A DNA stretch of 64,000 nucleotides from CAVSJA01 sp963728145 (lineage in GTDB: Bacteria; Bacteroidota; Bacteroidia; Chitinophagales; Chitinophagaceae), in assembly GCA_963728145.1 (NCBI GenBank), contig CAVSJA010000008.1, forward strand, positions 62,001 through 126,000. Direction: 5' to 3'. A program made the position numbers and the translations under genes. Under the pieces are notes generated by a model, which saw only the letters and a program-made list of their open reading frames with translations, did not search any database and was not told where the DNA came from. This document shows positions 1 to 9,218 of this stretch, one piece after another (within the stretch, counting starts at the first letter, position 1; each line of letters starts with the position of its first letter).

Positions 1-1083
1 AATGAGCCCTCAGAAGATGCTGAAGCTTTAACGGGAGCCAGGAGAGGACATCATGGCGATAAAGACGGCTTTGTTTATACATCAAGTAACCAGTCGGACG
101 GCAATGAAGTGATTGTCTACCGACGCGCCAAAGATGGAAAACTTACCTGGAAATCTTCATGTTCAACTGGCGGAAATGGTACTGGTGGCGGTTTAGGCAA
201 CCAGGAGGCCGTTGCTTTAGCAGATGATGATAAAATAGTCCTTGTTGTGAATGCCGGTAGCAATTCTATTTCCTCATTGAAGGTTACCGGCGATGGGCTT
301 AACCTGAAATCAACGGTGAGTTCAGGGGGTATACTACCGGTTAGCATTGCAGTACATCATGACCTTGTCTATGTCTTGAATGCCGGTGGTAATGGTAGCA
401 TTTCAGGTTTCCGGTTATTGAATAACGGCAAACTGCACCCTATTCCAAATTCTACAAGACCACTAAGTGTAGCTGCTGCAACGGATCCTGCCCAAATTTC
501 CTTTGTATGGGGTGGCAGAGTTTTGGTTATAACAGAAAAAGCCACCAATACGATTACAACATATACACTTAATCATTGGGGGATTCCCGGAACCAGGCAT
601 ACAAAGACATCTTCAAGCCCGACACCATTTGGATTTGCAAAAGGAGTATTGGGTGTTGTTTTTATTTCCGAAGCCGTGGGTGGTGCGCCAGGTGCCAGTG
701 TACTTTCTTCTTATCGAATCCATTTCAATGGCGCTATTTCATTGATAGATGGATCAGTTGGAGCAGGACAAAGCGCAGCCTGTTGGGTTGTAATAACCCA
801 AAACGGTAAGTATGCTTATACTACTAATACAGGCAGTAATAATATTTCAACGTTCAATGCAAATGTCTTTTCTGGTGATATTAGTGTAAACAATGCGATG
901 TCTGCCAGCACACAGGCCGGGCCCATTGATGCGGCTTTAAGCGATGAATCAAAATTTTTATATGTACTTAATGCAGGAGGCAATAGTATCAGTGCGTTCA
1001 GTGTAGCCAACGATGGCAGTTTAAGCAATATCCAGACGGTTACCGGTTTGCCTGCGGGAGCAACTGGCCTGGCGGCAAACTAA
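1..1083 (+). CDS. Lactonase-family beta-propeller protein, C-terminal part (5' end outside window)
   Basis: The reading frame is open from base 1, so the gene begins upstream; 360 residues are visible. The sequence is a series of repeating blades with recurrent VLNAGGNSIS/TNTGSNNIS-type motifs (visible residues around 80, 115, 275 and 315), each followed by a strand and a G-rich turn. This is the pattern of the 6-phosphogluconolactonase-like (lactonase, Pfam PF10282) seven-bladed propellers. Just before the first internal GTG the frame reads VYTSSNQSDGNEV, a typical first-blade sequence, so starts near base 109 would cut the protein. Family members are often secreted or periplasmic; the substrate cannot be told from sequence. 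The gene ends 58 bp before the DM13 lipoprotein and may be cotranscribed with it. Family assignment is fairly safe, enzymatic activity is not. Confidence 0.8.
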   Translation, partial: NEPSEDAEALTGARRGHHGDKDGFVYTSSNQSDGNEVIVYRRAKDGKLTWKSSCSTGGNGTGGGLGNQEAVALADDDKIVLVVNAGSNSISSLKVTGDGLNLKSTVSSGGILPVSIAVHHDLVYVLNAGGNGSISGFRLLNNGKLHPIPNSTRPLSVAAATDPAQISFVWGGRVLVITEKATNTITTYTLNHWGIPGTRHTKTSSSPTPFGFAKGVLGVVFISEAVGGAPGASVLSSYRIHFNGAISLIDGSVGAGQSAACWVVITQNGKYAYTTNTGSNNISTFNANVFSGDISVNNAMSASTQAGPIDAALSDESKFLYVLNAGGNSISAFSVANDGSLSNIQTVTGLPAGATGLAAN

Positions 1084-1141
1084 ACATTTAATAAGATTTT
1101 ATCAGACCACTATCGATCATTCATCATCAAAGTAAAATAAT

Positions 1142-1540
1142 ATGCGTCCTATTATTTATTTTCTCATCATACAGACAGTATTGCTGTTATGTGCATGCAA
1201 AAAAGAGACTGCAACTACTACTCCGATAATTATTGATAGTGGTCATTTCTCGAATGGGCCGTACGGCAGTGTAAGCGGCACTGCTAAAATTTTTAAAACA
1301 GGTACTAAGTATGAATTAGCACTGGAAAATTTTTCAAGCAGCAATGGCCCTGATCTGAAAGTATATCTTAGCAAGGAAAAGCAGCCGGTAAATTTTGTAA
1401 GCCTGGGTGATTTAAAGTCAACAGCCGGTAATCAATTGTACACTATACCAGTTTCGGTAAATGTGTACGACTATAAGTTTGCATTGATCCACTGTGAAAA
1501 GTATAATCACCTGTTCGGCTTTACCCAGTTAAGACAATAG
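1142..1540 (+). CDS. DM13-domain lipoprotein
   Basis: 132 aa. The N-terminus is a short hydrophobic signal ending in a lipobox-like LCAC, so lipidation is expected at Cys19, giving an envelope-anchored protein. The rest (about 33-132) resembles the DM13 domain: a beta-rich SGHFSNGPYGSVSGTAKIF start, a central LKVYLSK segment, and the near-invariant late cysteine in ALIHCEKYNHLFG. DM13 is a small domain proposed to take part in extracellular redox reactions; the single conserved Cys is its presumed cofactor or redox residue. It follows the propeller gene by 58 bp on the same strand, so the two may form an envelope pair. The 180 bp after it hold no gene that I can support. Confidence 0.8.
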   Translation: MRPIIYFLIIQTVLLLCACKKETATTTPIIIDSGHFSNGPYGSVSGTAKIFKTGTKYELALENFSSSNGPDLKVYLSKEKQPVNFVSLGDLKSTAGNQLYTIPVSVNVYDYKFALIHCEKYNHLFGFTQLRQ

Positions 1541-1722
1541 TAATATTTTTTATGAAAACGTTCTTAGTTTGAGAATCTCGGATTTATTGTATTAGTGCCT
1601 TTTGAATAAAAATTTGATACACTTTAGACCCCGCGATAAAAAGCCGGACTCAATTTTTTCCGAAATTTTTTATCAATTTTGGAGCGAGATATTTTTCAAT
1701 TCAAACTTTAAGAATAGTTTTT

Positions 1723-2160
1723 ATGAAAAGGCACCAACTTTTAAAAGCAAGCTTGTTCGTTCTTTTCGCCAATTTCAATTTGGCATTGTGTGCGCAGAAT
1801 AGTAAAGAATATTTTACCATTGAAAACTATTACAAAGTCAAATGGGGCTATGCCGAAGAATTCATTGAACTATGGAAAGTGAATCACTATCCTCTTTTGA
1901 AAAAAGCAATTGAAAAGGGAGATATCATCAGCGTTACTGCAGAAAAACCAAAACTCCATAGCGGAGAAGATACGCGCTGGGATTTTAAGGTGGTCCTGGT
2001 ATTCAAAAACGAAAAAGCGGCATTCGATCCTGACCTCACAACGCCTTATAAGAAACAACTATACCCTGATGAACCAAAGTTTATAAAAGACGAACAGCAT
2101 CGTTTCGAATTGCTGATCGCACATTGGGATGTGATGGTGGATAGGGTTGACTTGAAATAA
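1723..2160 (+). CDS. Small secreted protein of unknown function
   Basis: 145 aa. Residues 1-24 look like a Sec signal peptide (KR, then a Leu/Phe/Ala core ending LALCAQ), with cleavage expected near Ala23-Gln24. The mature part is charged and mixed alpha/beta. The segment FTIENYYKVKWGYAEEFIELWKVNH recalls the opening of dimeric alpha/beta-barrel (NIPSNAP/ABM-like) folds, where a strand is followed by an amphipathic helix, but there is no decisive motif. No membrane segment or catalytic signature is visible. It is flanked by a repeat hairpin and a convergent gene, so it is probably monocistronic. I do not recognise the family firmly. Confidence 0.65.
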   Translation: MKRHQLLKASLFVLFANFNLALCAQNSKEYFTIENYYKVKWGYAEEFIELWKVNHYPLLKKAIEKGDIISVTAEKPKLHSGEDTRWDFKVVLVFKNEKAAFDPDLTTPYKKQLYPDEPKFIKDEQHRFELLIAHWDVMVDRVDLK

Positions 2161-2161
2161 A

Positions 2162-2338
2162 ATCGTTTGGAGTTTGGTGTTTGGAGTTTGGCGTTTGGTG
2201 TCACGATAGCTATCTGGAGGCGTTCTTTAATGCGAAAGTCCTGCTGATTATAATGTACTCCGCATTCCAGAACGCCTTCCGAATTTTCGGGACACCAAAC
2301 GCCAAACACCAAACGCCAAACACCAAACGCCAAACGAT
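2162..2338. repeat. GTTTGG heptad inverted repeat (intergenic hairpin)
   Basis: The left arm is a run of degenerate 7-bp units (GTTTGGA/GTTTGGC/GTTTGGT) and the right arm is their reverse complement (CCAAACG/CCAAACA) at 2296-2336. The inner part carries a GATAGCTATC palindrome and a GGCGTTC/GAACGCC pair. It separates two convergent genes and could fold into one long hairpin. A close relative lies at 50239-50430. Confidence 0.75.
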
Positions 2339-3651
2339 TAATTCAAAAATGCTCTTGTCACTTTTTTAACCGCTATTTTTTCCACTTCAACCTCCTCATG
2401 ATGATGATGAGCATGTTTTGATTCCTGGACTTTTAATTTATGACCTGTTGCCTTTTCCCAATTGTTTATCAGGATCAGGAAAGAACTCATCAATTCACCG
2501 TCCGGGGTAGGATCGCCGGGTTCATTGAGGCTGCTGATCATCGTTTGGATATTGCTAATGTTTTCAAGATAAGTTCCGGTTTCAATTAAAGCGAGAATAT
2601 TGGCTGCAGGACCCGCCATTTCAAACAGCGCCTGGCTTTGCGCGTGTGCTGTTATGCCTACTTTAGTTCCAATTCGTTGCAAACGGTCGCCAATATTCGA
2701 AGATTGGCATCCAAGGAATTCCACAATTGAAGTATTATCGGAGATTATTAGCCCCAGCCAACTCATCATTAGCACCGAAGAAAACTCTTCACGCGCCAGA
2801 CTGGTGGAAGCATAAGCATTCACTTCACCGCCTGGACGACCGCCTCTGCGACAGGCCAATACTTCCCTGATCTCGATCGATAATTCGCGAAGGTTGTTCA
2901 GATCAGCAGAATGACAGCAGGTGCTTCTGGAGTGGCTATAGGCGTAATAGACCTCAGTCAGATATTCTTCAAAAAGTACTACGAATTGTTGGTTGGATGT
3001 TTTTGGTTTGTAGTAAGCCATGTTTGCGCCGGTTCCTTTATCAACATCACCAATTGCGAGGTCGGTTCCAAACATCCGATAGTAAGCATTTTTGCGGCTT
3101 TTGTAAGCGTCGGGACGAATTGCACTTGTAATATTATCGGGCCGGCAACCTCCATCCCTGAAAAATAAAGCTTCAGTATTGAGCAACCATTGCCGAACTT
3201 CAAAAGGCGCAACGCCCAATTCCTCATCATACACGTATTTCTCAATCACTTTTTCAAATATTTGAACGATTCGGGTGTTCTCCAACAAAAATGCATAGAA
3301 CATATGATATGTACTGGAAGCGGTAAAATTGCTTACCGTAAGCGCGTTATCATATCGATACTGGAAATTATTTCCGCCGGTTGCTGAGGTTCCATTTGAT
3401 AATACATTCCCGTTGATATCATACCAATGTTGGCGTATTGCAGATTCGATCACACAATGATCAAATATACTCGCATAAGCAATTTTATCTTCCAGGAGAT
3501 AATTATACACTGGCTCGACAGATCCTCCATGCTGAGTCTCCACCAGTTCAAGACTCTCAAAGGTTAATTCATAATGTGAACTGGAAATGTACTCTCCAGA
3601 TATTAGTTCACTCTGCGTTGTTGCAAAAATCAGGTTATCTATAATATCCAT
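2338..3651 (-). CDS. Hypothetical protein with His-rich C-terminus
   Basis: 437 aa, not recognised. It starts at an ATG (MDIIDNL) and has no signal peptide or membrane helix, so it is probably cytoplasmic or exported by a non-Sec route. It is mostly acidic and helix-rich. Features visible: a CC pair in a TCCHSAD segment near residue 243, a further Cys in EVLACRRGG, and a C-terminal HAHHHH cluster (about 413-418) followed by alternating Glu/Val, which could bind metal. It lies 58 bp downstream of the next minus-strand gene (3710-4345), so the two are probably cotranscribed. Its position beside the Glu/Phe-repeat operon and two regulators suggests it belongs to the same accessory region, but that is inference. 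Confidence 0.6.
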   Translation of the reverse strand: MDIIDNLIFATTQSELISGEYISSSHYELTFESLELVETQHGGSVEPVYNYLLEDKIAYASIFDHCVIESAIRQHWYDINGNVLSNGTSATGGNNFQYRYDNALTVSNFTASSTYHMFYAFLLENTRIVQIFEKVIEKYVYDEELGVAPFEVRQWLLNTEALFFRDGGCRPDNITSAIRPDAYKSRKNAYYRMFGTDLAIGDVDKGTGANMAYYKPKTSNQQFVVLFEEYLTEVYYAYSHSRSTCCHSADLNNLRELSIEIREVLACRRGGRPGGEVNAYASTSLAREEFSSVLMMSWLGLIISDNTSIVEFLGCQSSNIGDRLQRIGTKVGITAHAQSQALFEMAGPAANILALIETGTYLENISNIQTMISSLNEPGDPTPDGELMSSFLILINNWEKATGHKLKVQESKHAHHHHEEVEVEKIAVKKVTRAFLN

Positions 3652-3709
3652 ATAATTATTTTGAATAGATTAAAAATTAGTGATCATTTCAGCTAAAGAA
3701 CTCTTGCGC

Positions 3710-4345
3710 TCATTTTCCTTTTTGTTCCTTTTGATCTCGTTGTTCTCGTTGCTCTCGTTGTTCTCGCTGCTCTTTCTGTTCTCTCGGTTCTTTTTGTTCC
3801 TTTTGTTCGAAGGATTCCTCTTTCTTGGTTGACCGGCTAAACTGTGCATGTTGATTTACCCACCTGTTAACTTCCCTGGCTTCCTTTTCCTTTTTCCTGT
3901 TTTCGCCGATTTGCTGGAAAGTATTTACACCTGTTGCTGCCCGGCTACAAAAATCACCAGGACGAATATTCACCACACCATTCGCTAAAATTGAATTCAA
4001 TGCCAGGTAAGGATCTCTATCATCGCAAACTACAACTGCTGAGGTAGTTGTTCCGCCATATGATGAGGTAGTTGTTCCACCATAGCTTGAGCTACCTGAA
4101 TAGGCGGAAATTTTTCCCATATCATCTTCAAGCTCCTTGATTTCCTCTTTGCATTTTTCCAGGTGCCGGATAATGGTAGCAATGTCGACGGACGAAACTT
4201 TCACTTCTTCCACAACGGTAGCGTACACTTTTTTAGCTTGTTCCAGAAGCTTTTGCGCAACTCTGTGTTCATTTTCAAGCTTGTTTCTACAGGTTTGCTT
4301 TTCTTGTTCCGGAAGAGCTTTGTACCAATTAATGTTGATTGCCAT
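3710..4345 (-). CDS. Hypothetical coiled-coil protein with EQKEQ/EQREQ tail
   Basis: 211 aa, ATG start. Residues 1-80 are predicted helical and coiled-coil-like (heptad-spaced Leu/Val/Ile among Glu/Lys). Residues 82-103 are a low-complexity Ser/Gly/Thr/Tyr stretch with the SSYGGTTTS unit twice. A central segment (about 105-140, VVVCDDRDPYLALNSILANGV) looks globular. The last 35 residues are a pure Glu-Gln-Lys/Arg repeat (EQKEQ, EQREQ), matched in DNA by a 9-bp periodic TTGTTCTCG-type repeat, so replication slippage probably shapes this tail. No enzyme motif is visible. It lies upstream of the 437-aa gene in the same transcription unit. Function unknown. Confidence 0.6.
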   Translation of the reverse strand: MAININWYKALPEQEKQTCRNKLENEHRVAQKLLEQAKKVYATVVEEVKVSSVDIATIIRHLEKCKEEIKELEDDMGKISAYSGSSSYGGTTTSSYGGTTTSAVVVCDDRDPYLALNSILANGVVNIRPGDFCSRAATGVNTFQQIGENRKKEKEAREVNRWVNQHAQFSRSTKKEESFEQKEQKEPREQKEQREQREQREQRDQKEQKGK

Positions 4346-4436
4346 TTGCCAGAATTTTTAAGTTAAATAATGCAGCAGGTGCAGTGTAAAAGTAGATTTG
4401 AAGAGACGCCGCTTCCTATCACCCTAAAGGGGGATT

Positions 4437-4617
4437 CGGTGGTGAATGGTGAATGGTGAATGGTGAATGGGCAATAGGCAATGGGCAATGGGCAATGGGC
4501 AATAGGCAACGAGCAATAGACAATAGGCAATAGACAATATACTACGGGCAATTTCCAATTCACAATTCATCATTGACCATTCACCATTGACCATTGACCA
4601 TTCACCATTCACCAGTC
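4437..4617. repeat. CAATGGG/CCATTCA heptad repeat hairpin
   Basis: 7-bp degenerate units: GGTGAAT repeats, then GGGCAAT/AGGCAAT repeats, then the complementary CCATTCA/CCATTGA units up to the 3' end of the LuxR-type gene. The outer arms are inverted relative to each other. The same unit family recurs at 9340-9420, 21119-21183 and 48711-48838. Spurious open frames rich in IAYCLLP-type peptides arise from it. Confidence 0.75.
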
Positions 4618-5064
4618 TCATTTCTCAAAAAATGTTTGATGGTAATAATTAACCAATGCGGCGGTATTCTTCGCGCCAGTCTTCTGAAGTATATGTTTGC
4701 GATGGGATCGCACTGTTTCATAACTGATGAAGAGCTTTCGGGAAATGGCGATAGTGGTATAGCCTTGCATGATCAAACCGAGTATCTCAATTTCACGCAG
4801 ACTCAATTTTTGGTTTTCAACTTCAATCTGCAGGTTTAACTTCTTATTGATTAGAAATATGGTCTGATCGAAATCGGTAACATCGACCTGTACCACGATG
4901 CGGAAAGTTTTGCTCAATTTTCTAACTAATGGAAAAATCTCCTGGAGCCGGGCGATCAATTGTTGTTCGATTTCGCTTGACCATTCTCCCGTTTCGAAGA
5001 AATCAATTTCAAAACTATCTGGTCTTGCTTCGGAAGAAATCTGAATGGAAAGTCCTGCAGGCAT
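4618..5064 (-). CDS. LuxR-type (GerE) DNA-binding regulator without receiver domain
   Basis: 148 aa from the ATG at 5064; a GTG six bases upstream is possible but unnecessary. The C-terminal half (about 85-145) is a clear LuxR/GerE helix-turn-helix: LSLREIEILGLIMQGYTTIAISRKLF then ISYETVRSHRKHILQKTGAKN, with the usual ETVRSHR recognition-helix pattern. The N-terminal 80 residues carry no phospho-acceptor receiver or PAS signature that I recognise, so the input signal is unknown. It is transcribed towards the coiled-coil gene 270 bp away, across a repeat hairpin. By position it may regulate the neighbouring accessory genes together with the sigma-54 activator encoded on the opposite strand. 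Confidence 0.85.
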   Translation of the reverse strand: MPAGLSIQISSEARPDSFEIDFFETGEWSSEIEQQLIARLQEIFPLVRKLSKTFRIVVQVDVTDFDQTIFLINKKLNLQIEVENQKLSLREIEILGLIMQGYTTIAISRKLFISYETVRSHRKHILQKTGAKNTAALVNYYHQTFFEK

Positions 5065-5865
5065 AATCACGGTTCAACATTAAAAAATGGGGAAGGATTA
5101 TTTAGCAGGTTGAGTGTAATGTACGGGATTGTCACTTAAATACCAATACCCGGTTTGTGGTAAAAATGATTTCTGAATATTAAAATTCCATGATATCATA
5201 ATAAATTAACGTTAATCCTTAATTGATGAATTATGATTTTTTATTTAATAAATTTATCGTTTAACATAAGAACGTGTTTTTAATTAGATGTGTGGATAAA
5301 TAAAATTCATCATTACTGTATATAACAGCCGTATCAACACTGTATCTTTATAATGTTCTTATTTCATTACCTCGGAATCAATTAAACCTTATTATATGAA
5401 TCACAAGTCAACTTTCCGTGGAAAAGCTAATTGTTCTTTCTATTCGTTTTTCCTCCCTGCTTTTGGCCATTATGCCATAGGTAATTCGGTTTAATCGGGT
5501 ATTGATTATTTATTCCCGAGTCCCCCAAAAATAATTCCTGCCTGTAATTACTAATATCCCGACCTCATTGAACAAAGGCTCATTGATCCATAGTCATCAT
5601 GGTTCGAATTAATTTGACCCGTGAACTATTTGCCCTTTTGAATGCGGTCTTTGCTATTGACTTCTAACTTGCTCCGGCTAATCAACTATGGTCGGTGAAG
5701 TCACACCAACTTCCTGTGGAGCCCACGCGATGGTTTCCAAAAAACTCATGGTCTTTAAGGTTTAGCCCAATCAAAAATTGGCAATGGATGCGCTTTGACC
5801 TCCATCAGGCGGGCAATGCGTAAGAGGTATTTACTTTTCAGCAATGAACCAATGGAGCTGTCGTG
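5065..5865. other. 800-bp divergent intergenic region
   Basis: This is the divergent gap between the LuxR-type gene and the sigma-54 activator. It is AT-rich on the left (5100-5400) and of average composition on the right. The only candidate gene is a 32-codon frame at 5396-5494 on the plus strand (begins MNHKSTFRGK, ends AIGNSV); it has no recognisable features and may be chance. I found no convincing -24/-12 element, repeat or RNA here. It probably holds the promoters of both regulators and their binding sites. Confidence 0.4.
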
Positions 5866-7239
5866 ATGGAGCACTTGTCGGTATACTTAATTTGTAATGA
5901 GGCATTGGATCATCCAGTAGTTGATCAGGTGAGGCGGAAATTGGGCGCTTCCGGACTCGACTGCGTGGATCAACCTGATGGTGATTTCAAATGCGTGATG
6001 ATTCTTTGGCATGACAAGGTTTCCGCTGAAGGAATTATGCAGGAAGTTGCAGAATATTATTCAAAAGATTTTCGGGTCATCTTGTTGAATGTTGGAAATG
6101 TGTTGGCGGATAGCATAAAATGGCAAATGATCCGAATCGGTGCAAGGGATTGTATTGATTGGAAAGAAGGGAATGACAAGGCTGAATTATTAATAGCTAA
6201 GATCAAAAGATGGAAATGCATTGAAGAGATTGTTCAGACCGAAGCGGTCAAACATCAAATGATCGGTGATAGTCTTTGCTGGAAACGGTTTCTCAGAAAA
6301 GTGGTGGAAGCCTCATATTTCACGAATAATAATATTCTTCTTACCGGCGAATCAGGTACAGGTAAGGAATTAACTGCAAGATTGGTCCATACGCTCGATC
6401 GAAGAAAAGAAAAAGGCGAGTTGGTATTATTGGATTGTACAACCATTGTTCCTGAACTATCGGGAAGCGAGTTCTACGGTCATGAAAAAGGAGCTTTCAC
6501 CCACGCTACTTATACAAGAGAAGGCGCATTTGCCCTGGCTGATAAAGGATCATTGTTCCTGGATGAATTGGGGGATCTTCCCCTGCATATGCAATCTGGG
6601 TTATTACGAGTGATCCAGGAGAAGATGTACAAGCGCGTTGGAGGAAATACATGGAAACATATTGATTTTCGTTTGATTTGTGCGACCAATAAGAATATGC
6701 CGGAAGAAATTAAGAAAGGACATTTCCGTGAAGATCTTTTTTATCGGGTGGCAACGGCAGTATTCACACTACCACCCCTTCATGAACGAAGGGAGGATAT
6801 CCCAGAATTGGTCCGTTATTTTCTTCGGCAGGAATTGAACTGTGTTGCTGCGCCAGAAATTGATCTTCCGGTTATGAATTACCTTATTTATCGCGATTAT
6901 CCTGGTAATATTCGCGAGTTGCGGCAACTCGTTTCAAGGATCGCAATGCGTTATGCAGGAGAAGGTATGATAACAGTAGGGGATGTTCCTGAAGATGAAC
7001 TACCAGTAATGATGGAAATCGGTCTTCCACATGATACATCCATTCAAACACTGCAGCAATCTATTCGCCTCGCCATTGCAAGTGGAAAAGACCTTCTGAA
7101 AATTAAAAATGAATTCGCAAGGATGGCGATGGAGATTGCGTTGGAAGATTGTAGCGGAAATTTGAAATTGGCAGCAAGGAGATTGAATGTAGAGGTGAGA
7201 ACACTGCAATATTTACGGAAGAAAATTGATACTCCTTAG
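5866..7239 (+). CDS. Sigma-54-dependent transcriptional activator (AAA+ and Fis-type HTH), GAFTHA variant
   Basis: 457 aa from ATG 5866 (a GTG codon directly precedes it). Residues 1-120 look like a degenerate receiver-type alpha/beta domain without an obvious phospho-Asp pocket. The AAA+ domain follows: Walker A GESGTGKE near 161-168, Walker B SLFLDE near 229-234, an arginine-finger region FREDLFYR, and YPGNIREL. The sigma-54 contact loop, normally GAFTGA, reads GAFTHA (about 209-214). The C-terminus has a Fis-like helix-turn-helix (CSGNLKLAARRLNVEVRTLQYLRKK). It would open sigma-54 promoters; a candidate -24/-12 element sits upstream of the minus-strand operon at 15511-16428. The gene ends directly at the 276-bp tandem repeat. 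Confidence 0.9.
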   Translation: MEHLSVYLICNEALDHPVVDQVRRKLGASGLDCVDQPDGDFKCVMILWHDKVSAEGIMQEVAEYYSKDFRVILLNVGNVLADSIKWQMIRIGARDCIDWKEGNDKAELLIAKIKRWKCIEEIVQTEAVKHQMIGDSLCWKRFLRKVVEASYFTNNNILLTGESGTGKELTARLVHTLDRRKEKGELVLLDCTTIVPELSGSEFYGHEKGAFTHATYTREGAFALADKGSLFLDELGDLPLHMQSGLLRVIQEKMYKRVGGNTWKHIDFRLICATNKNMPEEIKKGHFREDLFYRVATAVFTLPPLHERREDIPELVRYFLRQELNCVAAPEIDLPVMNYLIYRDYPGNIRELRQLVSRIAMRYAGEGMITVGDVPEDELPVMMEIGLPHDTSIQTLQQSIRLAIASGKDLLKIKNEFARMAMEIALEDCSGNLKLAARRLNVEVRTLQYLRKKIDTP

Positions 7240-8346
7240 GAAGTTCCCGCAGAGTTTCCTGCAACACGTGGAGGTTCCCGCAGAGTCTCTCGCAGCAGGG
7301 ATTCTAAATTTCAGTACTCTTACGCGAGGACTCTGCGCTGCCCGTAGGGCGAATAGTTCGGGACATTGAATGATTGTATGCTTGAACGCCAGGTTGGATA
7401 AATGAAAATTAAGCTAAGTACATATCCATTGTCCCATGCGGGACAGACGCAGAGTCCCCCCGTAAGTTGCATCTAATTCGGAGTGCGTACTGGGGGAGAC
7501 TCTGCGGGGACCTCCGACACGTTTCCGCAGAGTCTCGCAACACGTGGAGGTTCCCGCAGAGTCTCTCGCAACAGGGATTCCAAATTTCAGGACTCTTACG
7601 CGAGGACTCTGCGCTGCCCGTAGGGCGAATAGTTCGGGACATTGAATGATTGTATGCTTGAACGCCAGGTTGGATAAATGAAAATTAAGCTAAGTACATA
7701 TCCATTGTCCCATGCGGGACAGACGCAGAGTCCCCCCGTAAGTTGCATCTAATTCGGAGTGCGTACTGGGGGAGACTCTGCGGGGACCTCCGACACGTTT
7801 CCGCAGAGTCTCGCAACACGTGGAGGTTCCCGCAGAGTCTCTCGCAGCAGAGATTCTAAATTTCAGTACTCTTACGCGAGGACTCTGCGCTGCCCGTAGG
7901 GCGAATAGTTCGGGACATTGAATGATTGTATGCTTGAACGCCAGGTTGGATAAATGAAAATTAAGCTAAGTACATATCCATTGTCCCATGCGGGACAGAC
8001 GCAGAGTCCCCCCGTAAGTTGCATCTAATTCGGAGTGCGTACTGGGGGAGACTCTGCGGGGACCTCCGACACGTTTCCGCAGAGTCTCGCAACACGTGGA
8101 GGTTCCCGCAGAGTCTCTCGCAGCAGGGATTCTAAATTTCAGTACTCTTACGCGAGGACTCTGCGCTGCCTGTAGGGCGGATAGTTCGGGACATTGAATG
8201 ATTGTACGCTTGAACGCCAGGTTGGATAAATGAAAATTAAGCTAAGTACATATCCATTGTCCCATGCGGGACAGACGCAGAGTCCCCGCGCAAGTTGCAT
8301 CAAATTCGGATTCCATGTTGCGGGAGACTCTGCGAGAACTTCCTGG
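7240..8346. repeat. Tandem array, about four copies of a 276-bp unit
   Basis: The landmark GAGGTTCCCG recurs at 7271, 7547, 7823 and 8099, giving an exact 276-bp period; copies differ by only a few bases. Each unit holds about five copies of the 9-mer CGCAGAGTC in alternating orientation, so it can form several hairpins, plus a TGTCCC-ATGC-GGGACA stem. The first copy starts directly after the activator's stop codon and the last, diverged at its end, stops 10 bp before the amidohydrolase stop codon. No credible protein is encoded. Function unknown; see findings. Confidence 0.9.
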
Positions 8347-8356
8347 TTTTTGTTTG

Positions 8357-9190
8357 CTAGCTATTCACTAGCCACGGATCTTTGTATTCACTTATGTGCA
8401 AAACTTGAGGTTTGTTAACCCGTGGCAGTTTTTTGGTCGTATGTTCAAATGATTTGTTTCTTGCTTTTGATGTCAGCTTCAAAAAATTTCCCGATAACAT
8501 TTTCCTTAAGTCTTCCTGGTCATTGGTCAATGCAAAAATTTTTTCCATCTCAACTTTCGGATGTAACCATGGTCCATCAGATCCAAAGATGATCTTATCG
8601 GCGCCGGCTCTTTTGAAAGCCATTTCCAATAAATCAAATCGTCTCACACCTGAACTATCCGTATAAACATTTTTATGCCGCTCCAGCATGGGAATAAGTG
8701 CGATCTGTGCACGCCAGTCATCTGAAAAGCTTGAAAGGTGGGGAATGATGAAATTGACATCGGGATATTCCGTTGCAAATAATTCGATCGGCGAAACTTC
8801 ACCGACAGGGTCGTATAAAACCGGTAAGGAAAAATAACGGGCCGTATCACAAATTTCCCTGGAAAGGCGTGCATCATGACGGTGACATTTTATTCCACAA
8901 AAACCATATCGTTTAACAGCAGTTTGCACCAGGCTGAATACCCGGCCGCGATCGTGAACAGCATGTACAAAGGCGAATCCAAAAAATTTTTGCGGGTTTG
9001 AATTAACAATCTCTGCTACTTCCTTATTCGCGACCGAATAATCGGAATGAAATGCAGCAAATAAATTGATCTTATGAATTCCTGCATCGGCTGCCCATTT
9101 CAGGTAGTTGGACAACGGAGCACGCGTATCCCACGGACCCGTTAATCCATCTCCTTTACCCGCATGACAATGCGCATCTATTATTAGCAT
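8357..9190 (-). CDS. Amidohydrolase-2 family metal-dependent hydrolase
   Basis: 277 aa from ATG 9190 (MLIIDAHCHAG); the TTG ten codons upstream is less likely because the family begins at this strand. It has the amidohydrolase TIM-barrel signature: the first-strand DAHCHAG motif binding metal, KCHRHDA mid-barrel, IIPHLSSFSDDW, and the late FGSDGPWLHP with the catalytic Asp. The family (Pfam PF04909) includes decarboxylases and hydrolases of small aromatic or cyclic acids; the substrate cannot be inferred. A charged tail of about 35 residues after the barrel (KARNKSFEHTTKKLPRVNK) is unusual. It lies 198 bp downstream of the nuclease-like gene, separated by repeats, so membership in that operon is uncertain. 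Confidence 0.85.
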   Translation of the reverse strand: MLIIDAHCHAGKGDGLTGPWDTRAPLSNYLKWAADAGIHKINLFAAFHSDYSVANKEVAEIVNSNPQKFFGFAFVHAVHDRGRVFSLVQTAVKRYGFCGIKCHRHDARLSREICDTARYFSLPVLYDPVGEVSPIELFATEYPDVNFIIPHLSSFSDDWRAQIALIPMLERHKNVYTDSSGVRRFDLLEMAFKRAGADKIIFGSDGPWLHPKVEMEKIFALTNDQEDLRKMLSGNFLKLTSKARNKSFEHTTKKLPRVNKPQVLHISEYKDPWLVNS

Positions 9191-9218
9191 AAATGCATTG
9201 TTGACTTTTTTTAATATC

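Noticed and set aside
4363..4621. 65-66-aa minus-strand frames upstream of the coiled-coil gene
   Set aside because: Pure products of heptad repeats.
7240..8346. CRISPR array
   Set aside because: The period is 276 bp with no short constant repeat separated by unique spacers; the whole unit is conserved.
7409..8418. Short frames inside the 276-bp tandem array
   Set aside because: They are interrupted at different places in near-identical copies and show no protein features.
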